From Ophiura sarsii (lineage: Eukaryota; Echinodermata; Ophiuroidea; Amphilepidida; Ophiuridae), in NCBI GenBank assembly GCA_035610835.1, contig CM069443.1, forward strand, positions 62,194,480 to 62,258,479: a stretch of DNA of 64,000 bases, written 5' to 3'. Positions 34,205 through 46,134 of the stretch are shown here, one piece after another (the first letter of the stretch is position 1; the number at the start of each line of letters is the position of its first letter). The notes under the pieces are model-generated. The model was not told the origin of the DNA, ran no database searches, and saw only the letters and a list, made by a program, of their open reading frames with translations. The translations under genes were made by a program, and so were the position numbers.

Positions 34205-34405
34205 CTTGAGTCCCCCCTTAAGGTTGGTGTCAACCCTGTTTGGCGCCAAATTTATCAAGCACTGTAACTTTTAAATTATAAATGTGATGTACATAAAAGT
34301 ATACATTTTTTGTAATGAAATGAGTCAGAGAATCCATTTTTTGTATCAAATTTTACTAAAATTAGTGATTTTTACATTTTTTGCCCAAAAATCACCTTTT
34401 TGGCG
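34205..34405. repeat. Dispersed repeat family C, copy 3
   Basis: Shares aatgtgatgtacataaaa, a tatacatttttt block and gagtcagagaatc with copy 1. Confidence 0.6.
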
Positions 34406-34499
34406 TCAGAAATTTTCAGACAACCTAACAATATCAGTTTTTGATTAAAAATTCCAAAATTTCACCAAAATCATCTAAAGTCAATTATCTAGGAGCGAA

Positions 34500-34644
34500 T
34501 TTTTTTTTTTGGCTTAAAATTTGTTTGTTTTGAAAATATTGACCAAAAAGTGCCAAAAAAATGTTTTTTATCTCAAAAATCTCATTTTTGGCACTTTTTG
34601 GTCAATATTTTCAAAACAAACAAATTTTAAGCCAAAAAAAAAAA
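34500..34644. repeat. Near-perfect 59-bp palindrome
   Basis: The left arm 34501-34559 and the right arm about 34585-34643 are reverse complements over about 59 bp. Blocks seen include ggcttaaaatttgtttg and gaccaaaaagtgcc. The spacer is about 25 bp. Open frames on both strands through it are shadows of the palindrome. Confidence 0.9.
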
Positions 34645-34844
34645 CCTGTCCTGGACATCCAGGGCAGTTTATTTTCAACGACTCGAGAGTCCGAAAATCC
34701 TTTTCAGAACAGTCCTGTATGATGGATAAGTGTGTGTTATATATCGACATTATTGTTATTATTATATATTATTAATACACAAGGGAATACAATATAATAG
34801 GTACAATTTTATAATTATTTTTATTTTTAATATGTTGACAAATT

Positions 34845-35032
34845 CTAAAAACTGAAAGCAGATTTCATTTATGATTTAGTTAACATGGTAAAGTTCTGTG
34901 ATGGTTTCTTTACGGAACAGATAGTTTTATAAGTCCAGGAAAGTCTTTCCTGATAAGTCAAATTAACAGAGAAACAAATAAAAGTGTACAAAATTGAAAA
35001 AGATCACATAATATGCCTTTAAATATGTAATA
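34845..35032. mobile_element. TTAA fold-back family B, truncated relic
   Basis: Contains catttatgatttagt, aagtctttcctgataagtca and, at the right end, agatcacataatatgccttt. These match the right half of the copy at 49633-50029. The left end is missing. Confidence 0.65.
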
Positions 35033-35167
35033 AGCCTATAAGATGAATCTTTTATGTTACACCTGTGCTGCCATGTTTAAACCATACAGTGCTTTTTTTA
35101 GCAATCCCCTGGTTCCCTTCTATTGTTTTTGATTTCAAAGATCATTTCATCAGCACAAGATTAGTCT

Positions 35168-35882
35168 ACAACAAAGAGTTGACTTGTCCTTTTATGAGAC
35201 CCAAATTAGAAAAATTGTGAAAAAAGGAAAATAGAAGAAACAAATTGCTCCATATATCTATAACCCCGAGGCACTTTTTCCAAAGAAAAGAAATTCGCGG
35301 CCAAAGAGCGAGGGGGAAAAGGGCCCCAAATCCCCGGGGCACGAACCCCAGACCTCTGGGTTCAGAGGCAGACGATCTACCGCTAGGCCACGGGGGTCAA
35401 CCATACTTGGCTCAGTATACTTTGCCAAGTATATACCCTGGGACCATTATTTCATCTAAAAACTGCAGAACCGGGTGACACAAGCACACCGCATGGTAGT
35501 AATTTGTAGTACTCAAGAGTGTTAGGGTTAAGTGCCATCATCAGGGTCGGTCAGTCAATTGTTTGTGTTTATTTTATTTTTTTGTAAACAAACAGATACT
35601 ACACAAGAACACAGATTTTAAAGAAGGCTGAACATGCATCTTTTTTCTTTCCTAAAAGAAAATTTCAATATTTAACAAATAAGTGAGCAATTAAAAAATG
35701 TATGCAATTAAGTTGCAGTTAAACATAAACATAACACATTTTGATATCAACCAATACATGATATCTAAAATAGTTAAGAAATATAAAAATATCAACAATT
35801 ATTTTTAAAAAAAGCAACCGTAGATTTTCAGTTTTTAGGGTCAGTCACAAAGGGCAAGCAAGTCAACTTTTAATTTTGGCCT
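35168..35882. mobile_element. MITE with gttgacttg-containing inverted ends
   Basis: The left end (acaacaaagagttgacttg) and right end (reverse complement containing aaaagttgacttgc) are inverted relatives. The neighbouring MITE at 36091-36345 has the same terminal motif. The interior carries a tRNA-like sequence at 35333-35398 (minus). Confidence 0.55.
35333..35398 (-). pseudogene. tRNA-like sequence
   Basis: On the minus strand it has an A-box-like tggcctagcggtagatcg and a B-box-like gggttcgtgcccc with a good T-stem. The anticodon arm cctct/agagg closes a 6-nt loop, so it is not a normal tRNA. Probably a SINE head. Confidence 0.5.
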
Positions 35883-36090
35883 TAGAAGATATTATGATGA
35901 TATTAACTTTTAATCAGTTTTTTGATGGCAGAAGATATCCTTGCCCTATGATCTATAATACAGACAGCATGGTGACAAATGTACTCCAGGGAAGCATATT
36001 AAATGGTTCTTTGTAGTTCACGTCTTTAAAATTGTTGCGTTTGCCCTTTATTCAAAGTTTGGTTACAGAGCAGAACATGGATAAAGCAAA

Positions 36091-36345
36091 CAACAACAAA
36101 AGTTGACTTGCCCTTTCCGACCGACCCAAATTTTCCGAAATCTAGGGTCGCTATTTTTTTCTTTCTTTTTCACAGCGCTGGTCTTTAAATCTTACTACTA
36201 CTAAAATATGCATGTTTAAGGATTCTTTAAAATCATGTTTTTTGTGTAGTATGTCTGCTTGTTTTAAAAAAGAAAAATTAAAAAATCTGACCGTCCGACC
36301 CATATTCTTGACCTGAAAGGGCAAGTCAACTCTTTTGTTGGGGGC
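36091..36345. mobile_element. MITE with gttgacttgccctttc ends
   Basis: The left end is caacaaaagttgacttgccc and the right end its inverted counterpart (gggcaagtcaac, then ttttgttg). Inner gaccgaccc and gggtcg motifs recall the ggcc-ended Harbinger-type MITEs. About 255 bp, non-coding. Confidence 0.7.
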
Positions 36346-36733
36346 CTAAAGGTTGAATGCCTTTGAAGTAAATTGTAAAACTTTCTAAGATTTCAACAAC
36401 TAATATTTAGGGTATAGCGGGGCTTTAAGAACCGCATTTATCAGTTGTCATCCAACCAAAGGATAAATTGTGTTGCTTGTAATTATAATTGGTTATGACT
36501 AGTTCCAAAATGACATAGTTTCCCATTAAAGTACTTGACCATGCAAATATGTATGTGAATATATTCATTGATAGTCCGTATATGTAAAACTACCAAAGAG
36601 TCCTATGTATTTTCTCTCTACGGCACTTGATTATTACACTTGTATAGGCCCGAGCTACTCCGGGTAATACTTGTGGCAGGAGACTGGGAAACGAGATCGC
36701 TTAGGTTTGAATTTCAGATGCTTTACCATGCGA

Positions 36734-36807
36734 GGTCTTGTGGCCCAATGGATAAGGCAGTTGCCAGGCAAGCAACAGATCCTGGGTTCGATTCCCGGGC
36801 GAGATCA
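36734..36807 (+). pseudogene. tRNA-like sequence with well-paired stems
   Basis: The acceptor arms ggtcttg and cgagatc pair over seven positions with wobble. D-stem gcc/ggc, anticodon stem gttgc/gcaac (5 of 5) and T-arm ctggg-ttcgatt-cccgg all form. The anticodon loop caggcaa lacks the invariant T33, and one extra base sits between T-stem and acceptor. The body resembles a tRNA-Arg. It may be a tRNA pseudogene or the head of a SINE. Confidence 0.6.
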
Positions 36808-37779
36808 TTTTCCCATAATTGTATCTTTTCTATCCCTGACGGCGAACCTGTTTAAAATATTTATAAAGAGTCCAATGATTTACCACTAATTGTTTTTACC
36901 ACTATACTTCCTTTTGGCCTTAGAAAGGATCCATTAACGAATAATGAACACATAAATTTAACAGAAAATAAGAAAAATAAGGGGTCATCCTTTTACCAGA
37001 CATAGGTAAAAAAGGCGATCCTATTAGGGGGCACATCCCCATAACTTCAGATCAACTGAGTACCGCCCCCCCCCCCCTCGATATTCCACCTACCCACATA
37101 AATATTATTGTTTTCAACCTATGACAATAATTGCCTACAGACTCTTAAGTATGAGAGAAAAGCGACACAAAGGTTTTAGGTGCTGCATGTTGATTGCCAG
37201 CATACTACTCAGTCATTGTATTTGCCTCAAAAAATTATATATTCACACACAATCAGCTACCAGCTTCTCTGGTGCTGTTGAAACACAAAATTATTAATAT
37301 CAATTATATTTCGGAATCCTCTTCTTGTAGATTTAAAGTAAATTACCTTTTAAGGCATCTATATTCTTAACTTGTGTCTATTTTATTTAGAGTTCTTAGC
37401 GACACAACAATTGAATTTGAAGTACACATAGTCAGTAATTATCCCAACTTTAATCCATTTAAGGGATATATGAATTACTGCAATTTGTGGGTGGCAGATA
37501 ATGATTGAAAATTACATTATTTATATATGAAGGCATCAGGACAAGAAACAATTTTGTGGTGTGCCTTAACGCTCTAACCATGCATCTATTTTGCACTATT
37601 CTTCTTAATAAATAAGATTAAATGTGTATCAAACATTCACAAGTCAGCGAAGCGCGAAAAAACCCATCCCTCCCAACGATGAGAAATTGGTGAAGGGGAA
37701 TTTTTGAAAAAAACACCTGAATGCACAACCTTTTTTTAAAGTGATATTGAAGCCCCACATGTATAGATGGTGTGACCGG
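36808..37779. other. Non-coding with C12 tract
   Basis: No gene. A C12 run lies at 37066-37077. Confidence 0.45.
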
Positions 37780-38090
37780 TGACGTAGTGCCCGGCAGTAT
37801 GCGTGGCACCTATAGGGAATGTGCTTTAATTCACACTTAATTGATCATTACTTACAATGCTTACGGTGTAATAGTGCAGTAGTCATGGTCTGCATCCCTA
37901 AGCACAGTGAGAGACCAGGTACTAAATCTGGTTGCCCTGCAGTATGCGTACGCACCATAAGGGCATGTGCTTTTAAAATTGGCGCTCAGTGATGTGTGTT
38001 TTGCTTTCAAATAGTATGTATGCAGTAGTCATGGACTAGTACCTCTAGCATGTCTTTAGACCAGGCGCTAATCAATGTGTAAACACTACT
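37780..38090. repeat. Degenerate tandem duplication, about 150 bp
   Basis: Two diverged copies share cagtatgcgt, a ggcatgtgctt-like block and gcagtagtcatgg, at about 37793-37900 and 37940-38060. Confidence 0.55.
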
Positions 38091-38846
38091 GATGTAAACA
38101 ACGGTCACCTCAGCTATACCAACCTGCCCACCTTACCATCCAAGCATAACAGCTTATAGGGTGAGTGGGTGGGAAATTTCAGAGACATCTGACTGGTATG
38201 CTGGCAAAAAACGCAATGTGAGAAAAAAAAGACCTGGCGGAACAACAGCCCAAAAAAATAGAAAGACTGCCGACAAAGGCAAATATCGCAGGTCAGCAAA
38301 CACCAATCCTGATTGGACTTGGAATTGGTTGTTACAAGACAAGGAAGCAACCTACGAAAATCAATGCTCGGGGGCCTTATCACGCTAGGCAAATCAGAAT
38401 AATTTGGATTCAAAAAATAATTCTTTATTCTTTTGTCAAAAGTACTTTCCCCCAAGGTTTACCACCAACTCTCACCTGTATAGTCACACTAAATTGGAAT
38501 ATGAATAGCTATCAAGGGCACTTATAAATTTATTAAACAGGTTTGCAATTTTTATGAAATGCACTTTCCTCCGAGGATTAAACTATCTGTGAGTCTATCA
38601 TTTATTAATCATTCTAATATTAAGTGTGACTGAAATAATCAGTGACAGTTAAGTTAACTGTCACTGTATAAATTGAACAACTCACAATATCTCACAATCT
38701 ATTAAAAACACTTCGTAACTTCATGGATGATTTATAAAAAGACTGCTCCTAACAAGTAAGCCATACTTTGGTTTGAGGCCATATTGGGTTAGAAACCATT
38801 CTATTGTGTCCAGAAACATTTATTTTGCATTTTGACATTTTTACTA
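38091..38846. other. Non-coding
   Basis: Overlapping open frames on both strands at about 38114-38455 (up to 113 codons) show no recognisable domain. No other feature. Confidence 0.4.
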
Positions 38847-39481
38847 AAGGCCCTGTCACACTGTTGCAAATAGAGCTAACGCTTGACAAAATTTAGGTGT
38901 ATATTTGTGTAAGTTGTCATTCGTTTGTGACATATTTGGCGTACATGTACGTTGTACTCGTTAGCAGGTCCCGAGGGGTCCGCAGAGGTGCGCTGGGGTT
39001 AGGAAAATGTTTGAGCATGTTCAAAAAAAATTGTGGGTGACAATATATACGTTGAGCATTCGCTGAATGAACATTTCGCATGTTGGGTGTAGGTTGCTTA
39101 TTCGTTAGCTGTTCGGCCATATACAGCGCTTAAGGAGAAACCTACACCGAATGTGCGAAAACGTTCATATGGCGAATGCTCAACGTTAACATAGCCTATT
39201 GATCACAACGCATGTCATCCGCTTCAATATACTATGTATAAGTTGAGCATTGGCTACGTGAACACGTCTTCTTAAGCGTCATATATGGCCTAACAGCCTA
39301 CATCCAACATGCGAAATGCTCACACAGCAAATGCTCAACGTATAAATAGCGTAGACAACGAATACATGTCAAGTATGTCAAATATGTCATGAACGAATGA
39401 CAACTTACACAAACGTACACCCAAATTTCTGCTGGGCACACGTTATAGCTCGATCTAATCGCAACAGGGTGACAAGGCCTT
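38847..39481. mobile_element. MITE with about 100-bp terminal inverted repeats
   Basis: The ends aaggccctgtcac and gtgacaaggcctt are inverted. Farther in, gtgtaagttgtcattcg and its complement pair. Inner copies of gcgaatgctcaacgt and its relatives repeat several times. About 635 bp, non-coding. Confidence 0.75.
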
Positions 39482-39671
39482 GAAATTCACTAACATTTTG
39501 CAGAAAATAACACCTGACCGACTGACCATACCTGAGAGGTTCGATTGCGCATAGAACAGGGTCTTTTTTTCCTGTCGCCTTAGTGGTCATTCAAACTTGT
39601 TATTGTCATCCTAATAAATAACCGATAGCCTCAAAGAGTACCACAACCTTGAAATATCAACAGAAAGAGTA

Positions 39672-40242
39672 TTATTACACCTCATACATATTTATAAGGG
39701 TATATACTCTTTTTTGATTAGTTCATTTTTAACCTAGGCGGATAAATAAAAATACCTACCGAATGTTTGTTTAGGTTTATTGTACTACCAAACATGCGAT
39801 AGTTTTGAACTACTTCCCGCTGATCAACACCATCACCCGAATCAATTCTAGAGCCTATGAATATTACGTACATGTTAAACGTTGATGCCAAGTACGAGGT
39901 TGCTTGACAACAACAAACATGGCGGCGTCTGCAAAACATCTGCCGAAGAAATTCACGAACTAAACAGACGCAGATTTTAGGCTTCATTTGGATAATTATG
40001 CTGCATCAAAATCCGTGAAGGTCTGCAGCAATGATTGTGAAGAACTAGGAAACGGGTTTAAATAATATTATTCTTCTGCCAGGGAAATTGAGTCCGCCGC
40101 TTCTTGGCTTGCTGTGTGTACTGTAGGTAGGCAGGCATAGGCCTACTACTACGACTACGAGCCTACGCGGGAGCAACGTAAGCTCTCTTTTTTTCGATTT
40201 TTAATTTAGTTTAGACAATGAAATATGTATGAGGTGTAATAA
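39672..40242. repeat. 571-bp segment bounded by perfect 22-bp inverted repeats
   Basis: The arms at 39672-39693 and 40221-40242 (core ttattacacctcatacat) are exact reverse complements. The interior has no recognised gene. Possibly a MITE; no target duplication identified. Confidence 0.7.
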
Positions 40243-40355
40243 AACAAATACAACATGGTTTCTTTCGGTTCCGCGTCGGGAGGTAGTCACCAGTCATCCA
40301 ACACCGCGGGACCAGTAGTTTGCACTACTTTCCCTCAAACCATGTTGTATTTGTT
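40243..40355. repeat. Hairpin with perfect 19-bp arms
   Basis: Arms at 40243-40261 and 40337-40355 (aacaaatacaacatggttt and its complement) enclose a GC-richer 75-bp loop. It directly abuts the preceding inverted repeat. Confidence 0.8.
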
Positions 40356-40757
40356 AACTACAAGAGTATGCAAATTCTTACATACTATTGGAAATTAATA
40401 CAAATGGCATCTGTAACTCAAAAGCAGGGGTGTAACTAGAGACATTGCCCCCCCCCCAACTGCAAGATGGCTTGCCCTCCCCTGATGCCCCCAATGAAAT
40501 GACAAACTCTATGTATATATAAAAAAATAATAGGTTATGCCCCTGATCACAGGCCTGTCCCCCCTCACCCCCCCCCCCCCCCACACCCCAAATTGAAGAC
40601 CCTAGTTCCACTACTCAAAAGTGAAGTGATTATTTGTCCCTTGTCACTCCTCAATTACCCCCCTCATTTCCCCAAGAATGAGTTGGCAATGTCCTTTTGA
40701 GTATGATCAAGTTAGACACTCTAAGAGGGATCAATCAACTGTCAAGTACAGGTCTTA
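40356..40757. other. C-rich non-coding stretch
   Basis: C runs at about 40449-40457 and 40570-40582. No gene. Confidence 0.45.
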
Positions 40758-41299
40758 GGGCGTGTTCACACTATAGCTTTTTCCTCAACCCGGGTCGGAC
40801 CCGGGTCGAACCCGGATTAATCTTTATTTCATTTTTTGTTCACACTAGCGCTATGTATGTGTTGAAGTTGTATCCGCATTGGCATAGGTTTATTGAACCC
40901 GGAAGTTAAAATTCTTGTATCAATGACCTATGACCTAGCTTGCTCATCATGGCTGGTTTAAACAACAAGCAACAGTGGCTGGTAATGAAATACCGTCGAA
41001 AACATCAGCGACAACGTGCCCGAGGCCGTAGAAAGATGGCAGGAATAAAGCGGGCAACCATTAACATTCTTTTCACTTCCGGCAACCCGGGTCGAAATAG
41101 CGATTCTGTTCACACTACAGTCGATGCGGGTTGAACCCGGGTTCTACCCTTCACTTTCGCAGGGTTGTAATTTTCGACCCGGGTCGGTTTTTTGAGCCTA
41201 TTTTTCTGTTCACACCATACTTCAACCCGGGTTCGACCTGGGTCCGACCTGGGTCCGACCCGGGTCGTAGAGAAAACTAGCTATAGTGTAAACACGCCC
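40758..41299. mobile_element. Harbinger-type element, 542 bp, TTA target duplication
   Basis: The ends gggcgtgttcacactatagc and its inverse (one mismatch seen, ttcac/ttac) are flanked by TTA at 40755-40757 and 41300-41302. Subterminal acccgggtcg/cgacccgggt motifs repeat on both sides. A small plus-strand frame at 40940-41134 is rich in Arg and Lys (RRKHQRQRARGRRK). It could be a scrap of the basic N-terminus of a Harbinger-type transposase, but that is weak. Confidence 0.8.
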
Positions 41300-41651
41300 T
41301 TAGACATCGATGTAACAACAATTTTCTCAAATCTACCACTTTCTGATAGTCTTCTTGACTGCACTGTATAAACAGTGTTTCAAATCGGAGACAAGATTAG
41401 TGTTTACGTCGTTCAATGTTTGGCATTTGAACATAAGTTATAACATTGTAGCACATATTTTTTTATGTGCTTCGATGTTAAACACTTAGATTATTATATC
41501 GGATGTCAGAGTTGTAAGGGATAATAGTTTTTAAAATTACAATCTCTTTTTCAATCACTCGTTATTTAAGGTTTACATTTTTTACCCCCAAAAGATTTTA
41601 AAGAACCACCAACCAAACAACAACATATGAAGTAATTGTGTGAGTCAGTTT

Positions 41652-42004
41652 TTAAAGGTAGATGTTCCGATTTTCAACTTGAAGTTTTCTATTCGACATG
41701 AAAGGTCATCCTCAAAAAAGTCGTATTCCAAAGTTTGAGTTGCATAACTCTAATGGTTCTTATTTTAGATGCACAAGATGCCGTGAAATGTGCCCATTGA
41801 GTTGTACACAAACTATATTGGTGGTTAACCACTTTTGCGGTAATTCGATGTTATTTCACCGATTTCTTCGTAATCATACTGATTTGGACCGTCAAATTTC
41901 AGTATGTTAATCAGGAAAATATGATCTTTCATATGATATGAAAATCTCCATATGTTTGAGAAAAATCTGTGTTATGAAAATGTGATCGGGTCATCTACCT
42001 TTAA
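41652..42004. mobile_element. TTAA-flanked MITE, family D
   Basis: Begins TTAAAGGTAGATG and ends CATCTACCTTTAA. Its interior from catgaaaggtcatc onward is repeated in inverted orientation at about 44500-44795. Confidence 0.7.
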
Positions 42005-42299
42005 GTAAATTTATCCGAGGCCTAACCATTTTGGTCTTTTTTTACAATGATGACACGTGACTATTGGTCAAAGCAACCCTTAGCGCAGATTCAGGTTAAA
42101 GACACCCTTATTCTCTGAAATTGGCGATTTTGATACCTTTAACACAGGCCTGCGCAGGCCCCCCGTTGTGGTCAAAAAAGCATCCTTAATCCGCGTTTTC
42201 TTTCCAGCGAATGATTACAACATTATTAGAATCCCCCCACCCGGGCCAATTCCGCACTGTCTAAGAACTGCTCTCATTTCCAAGAACCACCCCATATAT

Positions 42300-42882
42300 T
42301 TATGTTTATAATACATGAACATTGATAAATATTTGATTATTCATTTTTTTTAGCCAAGATATATATATGCTCTGGGATTTGGTCATATTCCAGATAATAG
42401 TACAAAAACGTTAATTTCCGACAAAAGTACGAAACTATCAATTTAGCAGGCACTCATGACCTTTAAACTTGGCCTAATTTTTATCAACGCTTTCTTTAGT
42501 TTAGAGTATGTTTAATCAATTGTAACTCAATTGTAAAGGTCTATCATTGAACAATTTTTTGAAATTAAGATGAACCAAGTCTGGGCATTTGAGGCAGGCA
42601 GCCATTGCCAGACAATAGTTGGCAGAATTATATACTAGAATACCAATTAGACCTAAACAATAATAATTCTCTTTTATTTTCGATTAGATCCTCTTGGTAT
42701 AAAGACAGAGATGCGAATGAGGTGTTAGACACCGAATAAGAGCGAGCAGGAAAACAACCCAGAAGTGGCACGTGATTGGTCAGCTGGTAACCATGGTTGC
42801 CCAGCACACTTCCCAACAATAACAATTTCCGCTCCATTGGGTAAAGGAGTTTGAGCTATTATATTGCTCTAACTTTATTATT
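42300..42882 (-). mobile_element. Decayed Ngaro derivative: B fragment fused to A
   Basis: 42300-42655 matches the inner part of the Ngaro B repeat (for example gtacaaaaacgttaatt, gacaaaagtacgaaactatc). It runs directly into an A-repeat copy at about 42660-42882 (blocks aaagacagagatgcgaatga, ccatggttgccca). The coding region is missing. On the plus strand the order B-then-A matches B1...A1 with the whole interior deleted. The B terminus is truncated. Confidence 0.75.
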
Positions 42883-43071
42883 ATGATGGTGTTGAAATCA
42901 ATAATAACTAGTTGAGGTAAAAAAGTACACCCCATAATGCACTTGGGTATTCAAGTACGCGACATGCTGTCTACTGAAATATCAAATGTACACTTTGATA
43001 CGTCTAAATGCTCTGAATCTTTAATAATCATATAAAGATTTTACTTTTTACTGATCTTATATGCAAACCAT

Positions 43072-44041
43072 TACCCTTAGACATCAGAAATTGATATACA
43101 CGGCAAAACACAGAAGTAGGAGGATAAGTAGCTCCTAGGCTCCATGCCAATAAGATTTATTATCACAATTACATAAGTGTTAAAAGGATATCCGTGCCAT
43201 GGAACTTTATATATATAACTTTAGCACTCAGATATGTAGCAATATTATTATTCAGACCACTTCTGTAGGTTTACGTTTTAAAAGTACCACGTAAAGACAA
43301 AATCGGCTTTAGAAAGAAACACAATCACAATGTATGGACGTTGTCATATTGATCAAAGCTATGACGAAACAGTTACGAGATGTCCGCATCTGTTTTATGT
43401 ATTGCTATTATCGATTTATGCATTGAATTGATACGTGATACCATCCAGCGACCTGTTGTCCCCCCCCCCCCCTCTCCAATCTGAAAAAGTCCTTTTTTTT
43501 GTACAATGTACCTTTTTTTTGTACCGATGTACCTTTTTTTTCTTACTAATGTACCTTTTTTTTGTGAAAACGCCCCCCCCCCCCTATTTTCCAAAACGCC
43601 CCTCTTTCACATTGTGTAAAGCATTTTTTTGGCAGTTTTGGACTAAAATATGTCCTACCCCCCTCCTCCACAAATGTTGTAAGATGACTTAATTTTTTTG
43701 GGGGCAACCTTTTACGATTTTTTCCCCAAAAATACGCCCCACCCCAAACAAAAAATCATGCTTACGGGCCTGCATATAATGCATAGTTTATTGAATAGAA
43801 CTGTATTCCTTTAACAAGAGCCCCGGCCCTTTCCTCTTGGTATGGAGACTGAAAAGTGAATGAAGTGCAGTGGTACCAAATGAGCAGAGCAAGAAAACAA
43901 AAGAAGGACAAGTTCGCGGGCACCCGAAAATGGAACATGAGTGGCCAACTGGTATCCATGGGTGCCCACAAACTTATTGACAATAACAATTTCCGCTCCG
44001 TTGGCGAAAAGAGTTTTGAGCTTTATGTGCTCGCACTTTAT
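43072..44041 (-). mobile_element. Second decayed Ngaro derivative
   Basis: The left end ttacccttaga at 43072 matches the B terminus. The right end near 44032-44041 (cactttatta) and the preceding 220 bp (ggtatccatgggtgccca, caataacaatttccgctcc) match the A repeat with heavier divergence. The interior includes a C/T-rich tandem stretch at 43455-43585 and no coding region. Confidence 0.6.
43455..43585. repeat. C/T-rich tandem motif
   Basis: Four copies of gtaccttttttttg-like units spaced about 20-22 bp, between two C runs. Confidence 0.75.
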
Positions 44042-45122
44042 TACTGAGGGATAAATGTTATATGTTAGTGTCATTACTCAAACATGAGAAATTGATACTA
44101 TTTGAACTGTATTTTGCTGTATTTTAACTGCCAATGCTTCTCATATATCTTGAATAAATCGTCCCCTACAGATTATACGATACTTTCAATTTTTAAATTG
44201 CAATGTATAATTTAGACAACATGATGAAATGAGGTGTATATATTTTCTATTTTTTTTTATTCATGTGCACACTTGCTATACTAACCCATCTTAAATAGGA
44301 AAAATATGTATTTTTGATGACCGTCTGCATGCTATAATGGCATCACAAACACTCCACAACTGTCGCTAGGGAAAATTTCATTTGGCTTCGATGGAAGGAG
44401 AAAAGTCAGCATAACCAAAATATATTGACAAAGGCAACAATGGTTATGCCTAAGTATAGGAAAGGGCAACACAACAAACTTTTTTGGGGCCTAAAAGGTG
44501 TATTGTTCTGATCACTTTTTTTGGCTATGATTTTATTTTCACATCAAGATACTTTGATATCAGAAGAATCCCCACATTTTCCTCAATGTTCCATTTAGAA
44601 ATTGAAAGGCTAAAATGTGGTGAATTACTGCCAAAGGTGGTTAACCATCTGCCAATTTGTGTGCTACTCAATGGGCAGATTTCTTTTGACCTTGTGCTTC
44701 TAAAATAAGATAAAATAAGAACCATTAGAGTTATGCAACTCAAACTTTGGAATGTGACAATTTTAAGGATGACCTTTCATGTAAAATGGAAAACCTCAAA
44801 ATGAAAATTGGGCCAGCAATCAAAACATCAATCTACTAGATGGGTCTGGCCTGAGAAATATATATTTTCAGCCAATATGTGTATACAGTCACATCAAAAT
44901 GATGCATTTGTCTGGACTTACATGTTACTGAATTTAACAAAACAATATAAAGTACTAGAGCCTATGCGTTCTACTGTGGTATGTGAACAATCTATCATCT
45001 ACTTCAGTATTACTTACAGTGGGATGGACAATATTAGAACATTCATGTTCTGGAGGTGATAAAGGATTAATTCAGATAAGACATTACATACTGGGATACA
45101 GGTCACTTTTATCTATGCCCAC
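44042..45122. repeat. Non-coding, with an inverted family D copy
   Basis: 44500-44795 is a minus-strand relative of the interior of 41652-42004; shared blocks include ccaaagtttgagttgcataa and ggttaaccac. The remainder has no recognised feature. Confidence 0.55.
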
Positions 45123-45517
45123 TTAAAGGTATATTATGTGATCTTTCCAGGGAACGCCCTCAACATCAAAAAAAATTGAAAGCAGATTTTCTTGCAGATT
45201 TAAATTTCTGATCATAAATCGTACATACATTCCAAGTTACAGGGCGATACGATTCTTAATTACTTCAAAATCATGGTTTTAGAGTGAAAATAAACTGTCG
45301 TGTTACACGACAGTTTATAACACGACAGTTTATATTTTCACTCTAAATTCACTCTAAAAACATGATTTTGAGATAATTAGGAATCGTATCGCTCTGTAAC
45401 TTGGAATGTATGTACGATTTATGATCAGAAACGTAAATCTGCAAGAAAATCTACTTTCTAAAAAAAAATCATGAATAGAGGGCGCTCTCTGGAAAAGATC
45501 ACATAATATGCCTCTAA
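45123..45517. mobile_element. TTAA fold-back family B, copy 1
   Basis: The two halves are reverse complements over about 180 bp each, with small differences. It begins ttaaaggtatattatgtgat and ends with the inverse (atcacataatatgcctctaa). The centre contains repeated cgacagtttata motifs. No coding content. Family B copies also lie at 46135, 49633 and 34845. Confidence 0.85.
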
Positions 45518-46134
45518 CTGAAATGATCAAATTAATTAAATGTTAGATAAGCTGCTACCCATTCAGGGTCCAATAAAGTCCATGAAAGCAGTAATAATGC
45601 ATCTCAATTGAAACATTATGTGTAAAATATTGTTTGTTTTGTTAAGATCTTATTGAGTTTTATATAAATATGCAAAGGAGGTAGTAAACATGCATAGCGT
45701 GTGCCCAAAATTAAATCAGATCACCAAAAGCCCCCTGACCTACTTTTCTGAACGTTTGGTAACCGCAAACCATACGGTTTGCTTGAAACGTGTTCACAAG
45801 GTTTGTACCAAATTGAAATCAGATCATGAACAATAAGTAAATCATCTTTTTGCACTAAGTTACACCATCATAACTGTTACAGTTCTTACGAGGCAGTGTT
45901 CACAAGCATTCATACGCCGTATGCCGGACAGACAGAAATAGTGAGTACATAGTCTCATCCTGATGATATCAAGCGAGACAAACACTAAATGAATGTTTAT
46001 CCCTAAATGCAAAAAGGAAAAATTTTAAAAGGGGTAAACAGACAAAAAGAATATAATCTACTTTTAAAGTACTTTAAAACTCCCTTCATGTATCACCCAG
46101 CACGTTCATTATTAATTAATCCAAATCGCAGCAC
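45518..46134. other. Non-coding
   Basis: No supportable feature. Confidence 0.4.

Noticed and set aside
38114..38455. 113-codon frame as a membrane protein
   Set aside because: Phe-rich composition on the minus strand of A-rich DNA; opposing frames are open and no domain is seen.
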